Position numbers and translations under genes: made by a program. Below are positions 1-9,705 of a DNA stretch of 34,178 bases, in pieces. Location of the stretch: assembly GCA_945860605.1 (NCBI GenBank), contig CAMAQL010000013.1, positions 1 through 34,178 of the forward strand, given 5' to 3'. The stretch is from Chitinophaga pinensis (GTDB lineage: Bacteria; Bacteroidota; Bacteroidia; Chitinophagales; Chitinophagaceae). Each line of letters opens with the position of its first letter. Position 1 is the stretch's first letter. Below the pieces are notes generated by a model. The model made no database searches. It had not been told where the DNA came from and saw only the letters and a program-made list of their open reading frames with translations.

Positions 1-659
1 TTCGCTTGAATAAAATTGATAAAGTGAATGGCGTCTTAGCCGACTTAGGCGTAAGTAGCCATCAATTTGATGAAGGTTCAAGAGGTTTCTCTATTCGTTT
101 TGACGGTCCCTTTGATATGAGAATGGATCAACGTCAAACAAGAACAGCATCGCAAATTATAGAAAGCTATTCAGAAGCAGCACTACATAAAATGTTTGAG
201 CAATATGGTGAAGTCACCAACGCTAAGACCTTAGCGAAACATATTGTCACACAAAGACGTCTATTGAAGTTATCTACCGTACAAGATTTTAAAACTTTAA
301 TTGCGCCAGTAGTAAAAGGAAATCCAAATAAATATTGGGCACAAGTGTTCCAGGCTATTCGAATGGAAGTGAATGAGGAGATGATTGTGTTGAATGAGTT
401 TTTAATACAATTACCAGAACTGATTCAACAAGGAGGAAGAGCAGTGATTATTACGTTCCACTCTATCGAGGATCGCATGGTGAAAAACGCATTCAAAGTA
501 GGACCTGATGAAGACGATGTGACCAACCCATTTCTTTCCATTAAGAAAGAAGTGCTTTGGAAGATCATAACAAAAAAACCTGTTGTGGCTTCTGAAAAAG
601 AGATGAAAGAAAACAATCGAAGCAGGAGCGCAAAATTGCGCACTGCTGAAAGAGTATAA
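1..659 (+). CDS. rsmH: 16S rRNA (cytosine1402-N4)-methyltransferase, C-terminal part
   Basis: This is the 3' part of rsmH (mraW), which methylates N4 of C1402 in the 16S rRNA decoding centre using SAM. The reading frame is open to the left edge (frame from base 3), so the TTG start in the ORF track is an artefact of truncation. About 218 of the usual ~300 residues remain; the N-terminal SAM-binding glycine motif is missing. Recognisable family blocks are VLADLGVSSHQFD near the start of the fragment, the helical substrate domain, FHSIEDRMVK, and the basic C-terminal NNRSRSAKLRTAERV. The next gene starts 5 bases after the stop. Position at the head of a dcw cluster fits the family; mraZ would be expected just upstream but is outside the window. 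Confidence 0.95.
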   Translation, partial: RLNKIDKVNGVLADLGVSSHQFDEGSRGFSIRFDGPFDMRMDQRQTRTASQIIESYSEAALHKMFEQYGEVTNAKTLAKHIVTQRRLLKLSTVQDFKTLIAPVVKGNPNKYWAQVFQAIRMEVNEEMIVLNEFLIQLPELIQQGGRAVIITFHSIEDRMVKNAFKVGPDEDDVTNPFLSIKKEVLWKIITKKPVVASEKEMKENNRSRSAKLRTAERV

Positions 660-664
660 ACCGT

Positions 665-1021
665 ATGTCCGTACCCGTAAAAAACAACTCTAAGTCTGCT
701 ATCATTAGCATGCTTAACTACGAATGGGTTGTCATGAACATTAGTTACTTTTTGTTCTTGGCAATACTAGCGATACTTTATATCGCTAATGGACACTTGA
801 CGGATAAGTCAATCCGTAAAATCAATTCTACAAAGAAGGAAATCAAGCAATTGCAATTTGAGTATAAAACGCTGAAGGCAGATTTAATGCTTAAGAGCGA
901 AGCAATCAATATTGAAAAGGCAATGGCACCTTATGGCTTACAAATAGCTAAGGATATGTCTATACGCATGCCATTGGAAAAACGTTTTGATCTTAATAAC
1001 GAAAAAAATAAAGCTCAATAA
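665..1021 (+). CDS. ftsL: FtsL-like divisome membrane protein
   Basis: A 118-residue bitopic protein. It has a short basic cytoplasmic N-terminus, one membrane segment (about residues 23-41, WVVMNISYFLFLAILAILYI) and a periplasmic heptad-like helix (about 50-90) rich in Lys, Leu and Glu that could form a coiled coil. This layout and its place between rsmH and the class B PBP match FtsL, the partner of FtsB and FtsQ that activates FtsWI. Sequence conservation in FtsL is poor, so the call rests on topology and position. The stop overlaps the next start (TAATG), suggesting translational coupling to ftsI. Confidence 0.8.
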   Translation: MSVPVKNNSKSAIISMLNYEWVVMNISYFLFLAILAILYIANGHLTDKSIRKINSTKKEIKQLQFEYKTLKADLMLKSEAINIEKAMAPYGLQIAKDMSIRMPLEKRFDLNNEKNKAQ

Positions 1022-3141
1022 TGGATGTAAAACGCGACATACTTTGGAGAGTTTACTTAAGCTATATTTTAGTAGTAGTAGTTTGTCTTTGTATTTTAGG
1101 CAAGGCATTTTACATTCAACAAGTTCAAGGTGCATATTGGAGAGGCTTAAGTGATAGCTTACATCAACGTATTATTGAAATACCTGCAGATAGAGGAACA
1201 ATTTACAGTGAAGATGGGCAGATGTTGAGTACCAATGTTCCTCAATTTGATATTTATATTGATTTTAGAGTGGAGCCATTACATGAAAAAGCAGGTAAAT
1301 CATTTAGAGAAAATATTGATTCATTGAGTATTGCTTTAGCTGATTTATTTAAGGATCAATCTGCAAGTGCCTATAAAGATGGATTGACAAAAGCTTTTGA
1401 GGTAAAAGAACCCAATTATGAATTAAGAAAAAAAGTGGGCTATAAGCAGTATTTGCAAATGGCTAAATTCCCATTGTTTCGTTTAGGGAGGTACAAGAGT
1501 GGCTTTATTGCACAAGAAAGAAATATTCGTTTGAATCCTTATAAAAATATGGGGTATAGAACGATAGGATTAGCGAGAGATCAAAATAAAGTAGGCTTAG
1601 AAATGTCCTATGATACGGTATTGAATGGCCGTAATGGAAAGCAATTGGTTCGAGCTATTGCAGGTGGCGTAACTGTTCCAGTGCAAGAAGGTGAATTTGA
1701 AATTGAGCCTGAAACAGGAAAAGATATTGTAAGTACACTCGATGTGTATATTCAAGAAGTAACGACCAATGCATTGATGAAAATGATGATTGGCAATGAA
1801 GCGCAACAAGGGGTGGCCATGGTAATGGAAGTAAAAACAGGTAAGATTAAAGCGATTGCAAATTTAGGAAAGATCAGAGATGGCTATTATGCAGAGGATT
1901 TAAATTATGCCATCACTCCTTCAGAGCCGGGATCTACTTTTAAGTTAGTGACATTAATGCAAGCCTTAGAAGATGGGAAAGTGACTTTAAATACTTCGAT
2001 TAATTTAGAAGGGGGTATTTGGAAGGTAGCAGGCAGAACAGTATATGATTCAGAAAAGCATGGTAAATTCCAAGCGACAGTATTAGAAGCATTTGAAGAA
2101 AGTTCAAATGTAGGGATGGCAAAAATTGCAGTTAGTAATTATACCAATAATCCATCCGCTTATTTCAAGCACCTTTCAAGATTAAGATTAGATTCTTTAT
2201 CAGGTATTGATTTGGTGGGAGAGCGTCGTCCTCAAATTACTAGACCAGGCGATAAATTATGGGGCCCTACTACATTACCTTGGATGGCCTTTGGTTACAA
2301 TATTGCCATTGCGCCAATACAAACTTTGTCTCTGTACAATATGGTGGCGAACAATGGGGTTATGATGCGCCCTTATTTAGTCAATAGTATACAAGAAGAA
2401 GGCAGGATTATTAAAACAATTGCTCCAAAAGTATACAATGCACAAGTGTATAGTCCAGCAACAATTAAAGCAGCTCAAACCGCTTTAGAAGGGGTTTGTA
2501 TCAATGGAACTGGTAAAAATTTATTTAAAAATAGTCCTTATAAAGTAGCAGGTAAAACTGGTACTGCTAAAGTTGCAAATGAAAATAAAGGGTATGATGA
2601 TAATATTTATCAGTCTTCTTTTGCAGGTTATTTTCCTGCAGACAATCCTCAATATACAATAATCGTAAATATCAAGAATAAGCCAAATGCGCATCTGTTT
2701 TATGGTGCTTCGGTAGCGGGTCCTGTGTTTAAGGAGATTGCAGACAGATTGTATGTGACCTACATCCAGAATAAAATGGACAAAGCGCCAAGTTTCAATT
2801 TAAAAGATTCTCAATTATTCAATTATACAATTGCAAAAACTTCTTTAAAAGCAATCGCTAAACAATTGTCAATGCCTTATCAGGATTCAACTCCAAATAA
2901 TGCAGACTGGGCAAATGTACAAGGTACTGGAAGGGCTTTAAAAGCAGGCCAACAATTACAAATGGATTCTGATAGCACTATGCCAGATATCAGTGGTATG
3001 AAACTAAAAGATGCTTTATGGTTATGCGAGAAAAAAGGATTGATTGTGAAATGCAATGGAAAGGGAAAAGTGGTTCGCCAAAGTATTCTACAAGGACAAT
3101 ACATTCAAAGAGGGCAGCAAATATTTATTGAATTGAATTAA
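1021..3141 (+). CDS. ftsI: Class B penicillin-binding protein (PBP2/FtsI type) with PASTA domain
   Basis: Septal peptidoglycan transpeptidase of 706 residues. An N-terminal membrane anchor (about 8-30) is followed by a PBP dimerisation domain and a transpeptidase domain with all three active-site motifs: STFK (nucleophile S305), SSN (361-363) and KTGT (512-515). A single PASTA domain lies at about 654-706, starting MPDISGMKLKDA; this makes the protein longer than E. coli FtsI (588) and closer to SpoVD-like proteins. It overlaps the ftsL-like stop by one base and is 4 bases from murE. It probably works with the FtsW encoded further down the operon. PASTA domains bind muropeptides or beta-lactams in other families; here that is inference. 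Confidence 0.93.
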   Translation: MDVKRDILWRVYLSYILVVVVCLCILGKAFYIQQVQGAYWRGLSDSLHQRIIEIPADRGTIYSEDGQMLSTNVPQFDIYIDFRVEPLHEKAGKSFRENIDSLSIALADLFKDQSASAYKDGLTKAFEVKEPNYELRKKVGYKQYLQMAKFPLFRLGRYKSGFIAQERNIRLNPYKNMGYRTIGLARDQNKVGLEMSYDTVLNGRNGKQLVRAIAGGVTVPVQEGEFEIEPETGKDIVSTLDVYIQEVTTNALMKMMIGNEAQQGVAMVMEVKTGKIKAIANLGKIRDGYYAEDLNYAITPSEPGSTFKLVTLMQALEDGKVTLNTSINLEGGIWKVAGRTVYDSEKHGKFQATVLEAFEESSNVGMAKIAVSNYTNNPSAYFKHLSRLRLDSLSGIDLVGERRPQITRPGDKLWGPTTLPWMAFGYNIAIAPIQTLSLYNMVANNGVMMRPYLVNSIQEEGRIIKTIAPKVYNAQVYSPATIKAAQTALEGVCINGTGKNLFKNSPYKVAGKTGTAKVANENKGYDDNIYQSSFAGYFPADNPQYTIIVNIKNKPNAHLFYGASVAGPVFKEIADRLYVTYIQNKMDKAPSFNLKDSQLFNYTIAKTSLKAIAKQLSMPYQDSTPNNADWANVQGTGRALKAGQQLQMDSDSTMPDISGMKLKDALWLCEKKGLIVKCNGKGKVVRQSILQGQYIQRGQQIFIELN

Positions 3142-3145
3142 TTAT

Positions 3146-4612
3146 ATGACAACATCCTTACAACATATCTTATTTGGCGTTGCTTTGAGAGAAGTCATAG
3201 GCTCGACCAATCAAGAGATTGTTGACTTACAAATTGATTCTAGATTGGTTCAGCAAGGAACTGCTTTTGTTACCATTAAAGGCGTGCAAGCAGACGGACA
3301 TCAATTTATTGCAACCGCAATTGAAAAAGGTGCAACAGTGATTGTTTGTGAACAATTGCCTGCAGAAATAAAGTCAGGTATTACTTATATCGTAGTCGCC
3401 AACACACAGGAGGCTGTTGCCTTGATGGCACATCAATTTTATGGACAGCCATCTACTAAAATAAAATTAGTAGGTGTAACAGGCACCAATGGTAAAACGA
3501 CAGTAGCCACTTTATTATTTAAGTTATTTAAAGAGATGGGCTATACCTGCGGATTAGTGAGTACGGTTCAAAATCAAATTGGGGATCGTATTATTCCAGC
3601 AACCCATACCACGCCAGATGCTATTCGCTTAAATGCTTTATTGGCAGAAATGGTATCAGCCGGATGTTCACATGTATTTATGGAATGCAGTAGTCATGCA
3701 ATTCACCAACATCGTATCACTGGCTTACAATTTACAGGTGCCGCATTCACCAATATCACACATGACCATTTAGATTATCACGAAACATTCGAAGAATATG
3801 TGCGTGTTAAAAAAGCGTTCTTTGATCATTTAAATTCGACTGCATTTGCCATTACCAATTTAGATGATTCAAATGGTGCCGTGATGCTAGCAAATACTAA
3901 AGCAAAGCAGTTTAGTTATGCTTTACATGCACCTGCTACTTATAAAGGTAAGATTTTAGAAAACCAATTGACTGGATTGGTATTGAATGTAAACGATGTA
4001 GAAGTGCATTGCAGATTGATAGGCACATTTAATGCCTATAATTTTTTAGCAGTCTATGGAGTTGCCGTTCAATTGGGTGAAAATTTAGAGCATGTATTGA
4101 CTGTATTGAGTGCATTAACTGGAGCAGAGGGCAGGTTTGATTATATCATTAGTGACGAAAATACGATTGGAATTGTAGATTATGCGCATACCCCAGACGC
4201 ACTACAAAATGTATTGGAGACCATTGTGAAATTAAAGAAAGGTGAAGAAACAGTGATTACTGTAGTGGGTTGTGGAGGAGACAGAGACAAAACTAAAAGA
4301 CCTATCATGGCGCAGGTAGCTTGTGATTTAAGTGATAAAGTAATTTTCACAAGTGACAATCCTCGTTCCGAAGATCCAAATCAGATTATCAAGGATATGG
4401 AAACAGGGTTAAGCAGCTCAGCAAAAAGAAAATATGTCAACATCGTAGATCGATACGAAGCAATTAAGGCAGCAGTTAATTTTTCTAAACCAGGCGATAT
4501 TATTTTGATTGCAGGAAAGGGTCATGAAAAATACCAAGATATAAAAGGGGTTAAATCAGATTTTGACGATAAACAAATTTTACAAAACATTTTCAACTCA
4601 TTTGCTAAATAA
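3146..4612 (+). CDS. murE: UDP-N-acetylmuramoyl-L-alanyl-D-glutamate--2,6-diaminopimelate ligase
   Basis: Cytoplasmic ATP-dependent Mur ligase (488 residues) adding the third stem-peptide residue. The N-terminal UDP-substrate domain is followed by the P-loop TGTNGKTT (K117), the central block HTTPDA, and the C-terminal ligase domain. DNPR at residues 404-407 is the signature of meso-diaminopimelate-specific MurE; lysine-adding enzymes usually differ at the Arg. The cell wall is therefore predicted to be DAP type. ATG lies 4 bases after ftsI and the stop is 6 bases before mraY. Length is normal and no key residue is missing. Confidence 0.95.
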   Translation: MTTSLQHILFGVALREVIGSTNQEIVDLQIDSRLVQQGTAFVTIKGVQADGHQFIATAIEKGATVIVCEQLPAEIKSGITYIVVANTQEAVALMAHQFYGQPSTKIKLVGVTGTNGKTTVATLLFKLFKEMGYTCGLVSTVQNQIGDRIIPATHTTPDAIRLNALLAEMVSAGCSHVFMECSSHAIHQHRITGLQFTGAAFTNITHDHLDYHETFEEYVRVKKAFFDHLNSTAFAITNLDDSNGAVMLANTKAKQFSYALHAPATYKGKILENQLTGLVLNVNDVEVHCRLIGTFNAYNFLAVYGVAVQLGENLEHVLTVLSALTGAEGRFDYIISDENTIGIVDYAHTPDALQNVLETIVKLKKGEETVITVVGCGGDRDKTKRPIMAQVACDLSDKVIFTSDNPRSEDPNQIIKDMETGLSSSAKRKYVNIVDRYEAIKAAVNFSKPGDIILIAGKGHEKYQDIKGVKSDFDDKQILQNIFNSFAK

Positions 4613-4618
4613 TTTGCT

Positions 4619-5932
4619 ATGCTGTACCAATTATTTTCATGGTTAGATAAGTCCTTTGATATACCTGGTATTGGTATTTTTCAATTTTTGACTTTTAGAA
4701 TCGCCATAGCTATTTTATTGTCTTTATTCATAGCGACTGTGTATGGCAAAAAGATGATTTTGTTTTTACAGGATAAACAAATTGGTGAAAGTGTAAGAGA
4801 GTTAGGATTGGCAGGTGAACAACAAAAAAAGGGAACGCCTACAATGGGGGGTATCATCATTTTAATGAGTGTATTGATACCAACATTATTATTTGCCAAC
4901 TTAGATAAGGTCTATATCCGTTTGATGATATTGTGTACTGTTTGGCTTGGTCTTATTGGATTTATAGATGATTATTTTAAAATCCGTGCAAGAAAAGATG
5001 CACAAGAAAAAGGAGAGTCCTACAAAAAGAAAAATAGTGATGGATTGGCCGGTATTTCTAAAGTCATTGGTCAAGTTGGATTGGGAATTATTATTGGTGT
5101 GACATTGTATTTTAGCAATGCAGTTACTGTTGAGCGGGAAATTATTTCAACCAATGTTACAGCTAGTCTAGCAAAAGGTGAGAAAATTGCGAAAGGTGCA
5201 GATGTAGTTATTAGAACCATCAATGGAGAAGAACGCCGTTTTGTAAAAGTAAAAACACCCATCACAACCATTCCGTTTGTTAAAAATCATGAGTTTAATT
5301 ATAGTAAATTAATTAGCTGGATGGGTCCTGGTGCAGAAAAATATACTTGGATCGTCTACATCTTAGTTGTCACATTTATCATTACAGCGGTATCTAATGG
5401 TGCGAATATCACAGACGGCCTAGATGGTTTAGCAGCAGGCGTGAGCGCCATTATAGGAGCAGCTTTGGGTGTTTTTGTATACGTAAGTGGTAACTATGTT
5501 TTTGCAGATTATCTAAACGTAATGTACATTCCTAATTTGGGAGAGTTGTCCATTTTTGTGGGCGCATTTGTGGGTGCTTGTATTGGATTTTTATGGTACA
5601 ATGCATACCCGGCACAAGTTTTTATGGGTGATACAGGAAGTTTGGCATTAGGAGGTATCATTGCTTCATTGGCCATTATTGTTCGTAAGGAATTATTGAT
5701 CCCAATTTTTTGTGGCGTGTTTTTAATAGAAAATTTAAGTGTCATCATACAAGTGGGCTACTTTAAATACACTAAGAAAAAATACGGGGAAGGGCGTCGT
5801 GTGTTTTTGATGAGTCCATTACATCATCATTATCAAAAGAAAGGCTTTCATGAAAGTAAAATTGCTGTACGTTTTTGGATCATCACCATTTTATTAGTTA
5901 TCACTTCTATCCTAACCTTAAAAACAAGATAA
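4619..5932 (+). CDS. mraY: Phospho-N-acetylmuramoyl-pentapeptide-transferase
   Basis: Integral membrane enzyme that transfers phospho-MurNAc-pentapeptide to undecaprenyl phosphate, making lipid I. Signature blocks are PTMGGIII (74-81), FIDDYFK (catalytic Asp117/118), [12 protein letters not shown] (263-274), [10 protein letters not shown] and the [10 protein letters not shown] histidine loop. At 437 residues it is about 75 longer than E. coli MraY (360). The extra length sits mainly at about 168-238 between membrane segments and is charged ([20 protein letters not shown] region); insertions here are, as I recall, common in Bacteroidota. The gene lies between murE and murD with almost no spacing. 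Confidence 0.95.
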   Translation: MLYQLFSWLDKSFDIPGIGIFQFLTFRIAIAILLSLFIATVYGKKMILFLQDKQIGESVRELGLAGEQQKKGTPTMGGIIILMSVLIPTLLFANLDKVYIRLMILCTVWLGLIGFIDDYFKIRARKDAQEKGESYKKKNSDGLAGISKVIGQVGLGIIIGVTLYFSNAVTVEREIISTNVTASLAKGEKIAKGADVVIRTINGEERRFVKVKTPITTIPFVKNHEFNYSKLISWMGPGAEKYTWIVYILVVTFIITAVSNGANITDGLDGLAAGVSAIIGAALGVFVYVSGNYVFADYLNVMYIPNLGELSIFVGAFVGACIGFLWYNAYPAQVFMGDTGSLALGGIIASLAIIVRKELLIPIFCGVFLIENLSVIIQVGYFKYTKKKYGEGRRVFLMSPLHHHYQKKGFHESKIAVRFWIITILLVITSILTLKTR

Positions 5933-5933
5933 G

Positions 5934-7274
5934 TTGGCTAAAAACATTATCATATTGGGTGCAGGAGAGAGCGGAGTAGGCGCTGCCTTGTTAGCAAAGC
6001 AAAAAGGGTACAATGTATTTGTGTCTGATGCAAGTGCAATCAAGCTAATTTATCAATCAGAACTGGAAGCAAACGGGATTGCGTTTGAATCAGGAATGCA
6101 TGATGTTGAAAGAATATTAGAAGCAGACGAAGTCATAAAAAGTCCAGGAATACCAGAGAAGAATGAATTGGTGCAACAAATACGTGCAAAAGGGATCTCT
6201 GTGATCAGTGAAATTGAATTTGGCTATAGATATAAAGGAGATAGTAAAATTGTTGCGATTACAGGTAGTAATGGAAAAACCACAACGACTTCATTGTTAT
6301 ACCATATCTGTAATATAGCAGATCAAGATGTAGCGATCGTAGGTAATATAGGATTCTCTTTTGCGAGACAAGTTGCGGTAGATCCAAAAAAACTATATGT
6401 GATTGAAGTAAGCTCATTTCAATTAGATGACATTAAATGCTTTAGACCAGACATCGCGATTCTATTAAATATTACAGAAGATCATTTAGACAGGTACAAT
6501 TATCAATTTGAATATTATATCAAAAGCAAGTTTAGAATTATTGAGAACCAAACCGAAAAAGATTGCTTTATTTATTGCATAGACGACGAAGTCGTTGTAA
6601 AACATCTAGAACTACTAACTACTAATACTAACCTACTACCATTTTCTATGAAACAAGAATTAAAAAAAGGAGGCTACATCAAGAATGAGCAAATGATGTT
6701 AAAAATCCAAGAAGAAAGAGTGACTATGAGTATTTATGATTTTGCTTTAAAAGGCAAGCATAATGCTTATAACACAATGGCTGCAAGCATTGCTGCATCC
6801 ACTTTAGGTATCAGAAAGGAAAAAATCCGTGAAGCAGTAAGCAATTTCCACAACTTAGAACATCGGATGGAATTTATTGCAACTGTAAAAGGGGTTGACT
6901 TCATTAATGATAGTAAAGCAACCAATGTCAATAGCACCTGGTATGCATTAGAGAGCATGCAAAAGCCTACTATTTTAATTTTAGGAGGTGTAGATAAAGG
7001 CAACGATTATGCATTAGTGGCAGATCTTGTAAAGGAAAAAGTTAAAGCCATTGTTTGTATGGGAACAGATAATTCAAAATTAATTGAATTCTTTAAGGAT
7101 AAGGTAGATCACATTATTGAAGTTGATTCTGCAAAAAAAGCAGTCAATGCCTCCTTTAAATTAGCCGAGAAAGGGGATGTGGTGTTATTGAGTCCCGCTT
7201 GCGCAAGTTTTGATTTATTTAAAAACTATGAAGACAGAGGGCATCAATTTAAAGAAAGCGTAAAAGAATTATAA
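5934..7274 (+). CDS. murD: UDP-N-acetylmuramoylalanine--D-glutamate ligase
   Basis: Cytoplasmic Mur ligase adding D-Glu to UDP-MurNAc-L-Ala (446 residues, usual length). An N-terminal dinucleotide-like fold begins IIILGAGESGVG; the P-loop is TGSNGKTT (K115); the C-terminal ligase domain includes FINDSKATN and LLSPACASFD. TTG at 5934 is chosen as the start because it puts the conserved glycine motif at the usual distance from the N-terminus, and the next in-frame Met (GMHDVE) would delete that motif. The start is one base after the mraY stop, so expression is probably coupled by reinitiation. ATT/ACT-rich repeats at 6611-6640 encode a Leu/Thr/Asn stretch in a variable region. Confidence 0.94.
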   Translation: MAKNIIILGAGESGVGAALLAKQKGYNVFVSDASAIKLIYQSELEANGIAFESGMHDVERILEADEVIKSPGIPEKNELVQQIRAKGISVISEIEFGYRYKGDSKIVAITGSNGKTTTTSLLYHICNIADQDVAIVGNIGFSFARQVAVDPKKLYVIEVSSFQLDDIKCFRPDIAILLNITEDHLDRYNYQFEYYIKSKFRIIENQTEKDCFIYCIDDEVVVKHLELLTTNTNLLPFSMKQELKKGGYIKNEQMMLKIQEERVTMSIYDFALKGKHNAYNTMAASIAASTLGIRKEKIREAVSNFHNLEHRMEFIATVKGVDFINDSKATNVNSTWYALESMQKPTILILGGVDKGNDYALVADLVKEKVKAIVCMGTDNSKLIEFFKDKVDHIIEVDSAKKAVNASFKLAEKGDVVLLSPACASFDLFKNYEDRGHQFKESVKEL

Positions 7275-7276
7275 TC

Positions 7277-8587
7277 ATGTTTAAAGAAACCACAGATAAG
7301 TTATTTTCTCAAATGCCTTCTATTGGAGGGATGAGAGAACATCTAGACCAAAGAACTAGAGGGGATAAATATATCTGGGGTTTAGTTATTTTATTATCAC
7401 TGATCTCTATATTGGTAGTATATAGTGCAACTGGATCATTGGCATATAAAATGTATCGTGGTAATACAAGTTTTTATTTATTTAAGCAAATCGTATTTAC
7501 ATTAGTTGGTTTATTAGTCGTGTTTGGATTACATAGAGTCAATTACACAGTTTTTTCGCGTGTCGCAACTATTTTATTTATTTTATCTGTGCCTTTATTG
7601 ATTTATACTTTATTTTTTGGAGCTAAAATTAATGAAGGAAGCAGATGGATTAAATTGCCTATTATTAATTTAACCATACAAAGTAGTGATGTAGCAAAAT
7701 TAGCCTTATTCATGTACTTGTCTAGGGTACTAAGTAAGAAGCAGGAAGTGATTAAGGATTTTAAGAAAGGATTTTTACCAGTGATTATACCAGTATTCAT
7801 AATCTGTGGTTTAATCATGCCTGCAAATTTATCAAACGCATTATTGACAGGGGCCACTTCTCTACTTTTATTATTTATTGGTAGAGTCAGTTTTAAACAT
7901 ATTTTATTAACGATTGCAGTAGCAATGATCCCAATTGTAATTATTATTAGTGTAGCGATTGCGACACATAATGCCAATGAGGGTTCAATTGATTCAGATA
8001 AACCAGTTGTTGCGGAGTCATTAAAGAATTGGGGACGTTTTGGGACTTGGGTGAATCGAGTTCAAGACTTCATGTACGCAAAAGACAATGAAGTACCGTA
8101 TCAAGTGCAACAAGCAAAAATTGCGATTGCCAATGGTGGCATATTTGTTGGACTTGGTCCAGGGAATAGTCAGCAAAGAAATTTTTTGCCACAAGCCTAT
8201 AATGATTTTATTTATGCAGTAATTATTGAAGAATATGGATTATTAGGTGGGGCATTCATCATCTTTATTTATCTAGTGTTTTTATTTAGGTGTATTAGGA
8301 TATTTAGAAAGTGTCCCTATGCATTTGGTGCTTTTTTAGCACTAGGATTAAGCTTTACATTAATCATTCAAGCTGTCGCTAATATGGCGGTAAATGTGGC
8401 GATTGTTCCTGTGACTGGTGTGACTTTACCATTGTTAAGCATGGGAGGAAGCTCTTTTATATTTACTTGTTGCTCGATAGGATTGATTTTAAGCGTCGCA
8501 AGAAATGTGGAGCAAATGGAAGGTAAGGCGCCAGTTGAAACTGAGATTGAAATTCCTAACGAAAATATTGACCCTGTACATGTCTAA
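7277..8587 (+). CDS. ftsW: Septal SEDS peptidoglycan glycosyltransferase FtsW
   Basis: Polytopic SEDS protein (436 residues, about ten membrane segments) that polymerises lipid II at the septum together with the class B PBP. Family blocks are visible: the first membrane helix ending VVYSATGSLAYKM, NEGSRWIKL, GPGNSQQRNFLPQAYNDF, IIEEYGLLGG and VTGVTLPLLSMGGSSF. The protein is slightly longer than E. coli FtsW, with an acidic C-terminal tail (VETEIEIPNENIDP). ATG follows the murD stop by 2 bases, and the 3' end overlaps murG by 8 bases. The operon also carries its PBP partner, which favours FtsW over the paralogue RodA. Confidence 0.94.
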   Translation: MFKETTDKLFSQMPSIGGMREHLDQRTRGDKYIWGLVILLSLISILVVYSATGSLAYKMYRGNTSFYLFKQIVFTLVGLLVVFGLHRVNYTVFSRVATILFILSVPLLIYTLFFGAKINEGSRWIKLPIINLTIQSSDVAKLALFMYLSRVLSKKQEVIKDFKKGFLPVIIPVFIICGLIMPANLSNALLTGATSLLLLFIGRVSFKHILLTIAVAMIPIVIIISVAIATHNANEGSIDSDKPVVAESLKNWGRFGTWVNRVQDFMYAKDNEVPYQVQQAKIAIANGGIFVGLGPGNSQQRNFLPQAYNDFIYAVIIEEYGLLGGAFIIFIYLVFLFRCIRIFRKCPYAFGAFLALGLSFTLIIQAVANMAVNVAIVPVTGVTLPLLSMGGSSFIFTCCSIGLILSVARNVEQMEGKAPVETEIEIPNENIDPVHV

Positions 8588-9695
8588 TCATTCACATACT
8601 CCTTTGCGGATTATCATCGCTGGCGGTGGGACAGGTGGACATATCTTTCCAGCCATTGCTGTAGCACAAGCTATACAGAAGTTACAGCCTGATGCAAGTA
8701 TTTTATTTGTAGGTGCGCAAGGGAAAATGGAAATGGAGAAAGTACCACAAGCTGGTTTCCAAATAGTTGGATTAACGATTGCAGGATTGAATAGACAAAA
8801 TATTTTTAAAAATTTGACTTTACCATTTAAGTTGATAAAAAGTTTTATACAAGTTAAAACCATCTTCAATCAATTTAAACCCAATGCCGTATTTGGAGTA
8901 GGAGGCTATTCAAGTTTCCCCGTTTTAAAATATGCGCAAGCAAGGGGGATACCAACTTTCATACATGAGGCCAATGCATTTGCCGGGAAGGCCAATCAGT
9001 GGCTGGGCAAGTATGCAACAAAAATATTTACTGGTACAAAAGGGATGGAATCTTTCTTTCCATTTCAAAAGATAATCATTACTGGAAATCCAGTGAGACA
9101 AAATATTGCCGAAGGAACAATTGGAAAAGAAAATGCATTGCTACAATTTGGTTTACTTCCTAATCATACCACTTTATTGATCATTGGTGGAAGTTTGGGG
9201 GCTGCATCTATCAATCAAGCCATTCAACAAAATTTATCTGCATTTGAAAAGATGGGACTGCAATTAATTTGGCAGACCGGCAAGCCGAATGCTGCAATGT
9301 ATAAAGCTGCAGCAACTGCATTTAGTAATGTATATGTGGACAGTTTTATCAATGATATGAGTGCAGCCTATACTGCAGCAGATATGGTAGTGAGTCGTTC
9401 AGGTGCCATGGCCGTTGCTGAAATAGCGATGACTGGCAAAGGATGCATATTTGTACCCTATCCACATGCGGCCGAAGACCACCAAACTTTTAATGCAGCA
9501 GTCTTGGTAAAAGAACAGGCAGCACAAATGATTGCAGATAAAAATGTAATCAATGATTTACTTCCAATGATTGAAAAATTAATATCAAATAAATCGATGT
9601 TGAGCGAGATGGAAGTAAAAATTAAATCTTTTGCATGGAAAAATGCGGATCAAGTGATAGCAGCAGAAATTATTCATGAAATTGACTCTAAATAG
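8580..9695 (+). CDS. murG: UDP-GlcNAc:lipid I N-acetylglucosaminyltransferase MurG
   Basis: Peripheral GT28 glycosyltransferase converting lipid I to lipid II (371 residues from the chosen start). Motifs: GGGTGGHIFPA (the N-terminal lipid/sugar loop), HEANAFAGKAN, GGSLGAASIN and the UDP-GlcNAc-binding block SRSGAMAVAEIAMTGKG, followed by PYPHAAEDHQTFNA. The ORF track begins at 8505, but its first 25 residues (MWSKWKVRRQLKLR...) are just the ftsW tail read in another frame. ATG at 8580 gives MSNHSHTPLRIIIAGGGTGG, the expected N-terminus. That start overlaps the ftsW stop by 8 bases, typical of coupled dcw genes. Confidence 0.95.
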   Translation: MSNHSHTPLRIIIAGGGTGGHIFPAIAVAQAIQKLQPDASILFVGAQGKMEMEKVPQAGFQIVGLTIAGLNRQNIFKNLTLPFKLIKSFIQVKTIFNQFKPNAVFGVGGYSSFPVLKYAQARGIPTFIHEANAFAGKANQWLGKYATKIFTGTKGMESFFPFQKIIITGNPVRQNIAEGTIGKENALLQFGLLPNHTTLLIIGGSLGAASINQAIQQNLSAFEKMGLQLIWQTGKPNAAMYKAAATAFSNVYVDSFINDMSAAYTAADMVVSRSGAMAVAEIAMTGKGCIFVPYPHAAEDHQTFNAAVLVKEQAAQMIADKNVINDLLPMIEKLISNKSMLSEMEVKIKSFAWKNADQVIAAEIIHEIDSK

Positions 9696-9705
9696 CGAAT
9701 AAGAT

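Noticed and set aside
6611-6640. ACTA-rich microsatellite-like stretch in murD
   Set aside because: Imperfect, short and in frame; ordinary Leu/Thr/Asn codons in a variable loop.
7603-7977. 124-residue minus-strand ORF opposite ftsW
   Set aside because: Hydrophobic antisense shadow of FtsW membrane helices; no promoter or homology seen.
8505-8579. 25-residue N-terminal extension of murG
   Set aside because: It lies inside ftsW in another frame; the internal ATG gives the conserved MurG N-terminus.
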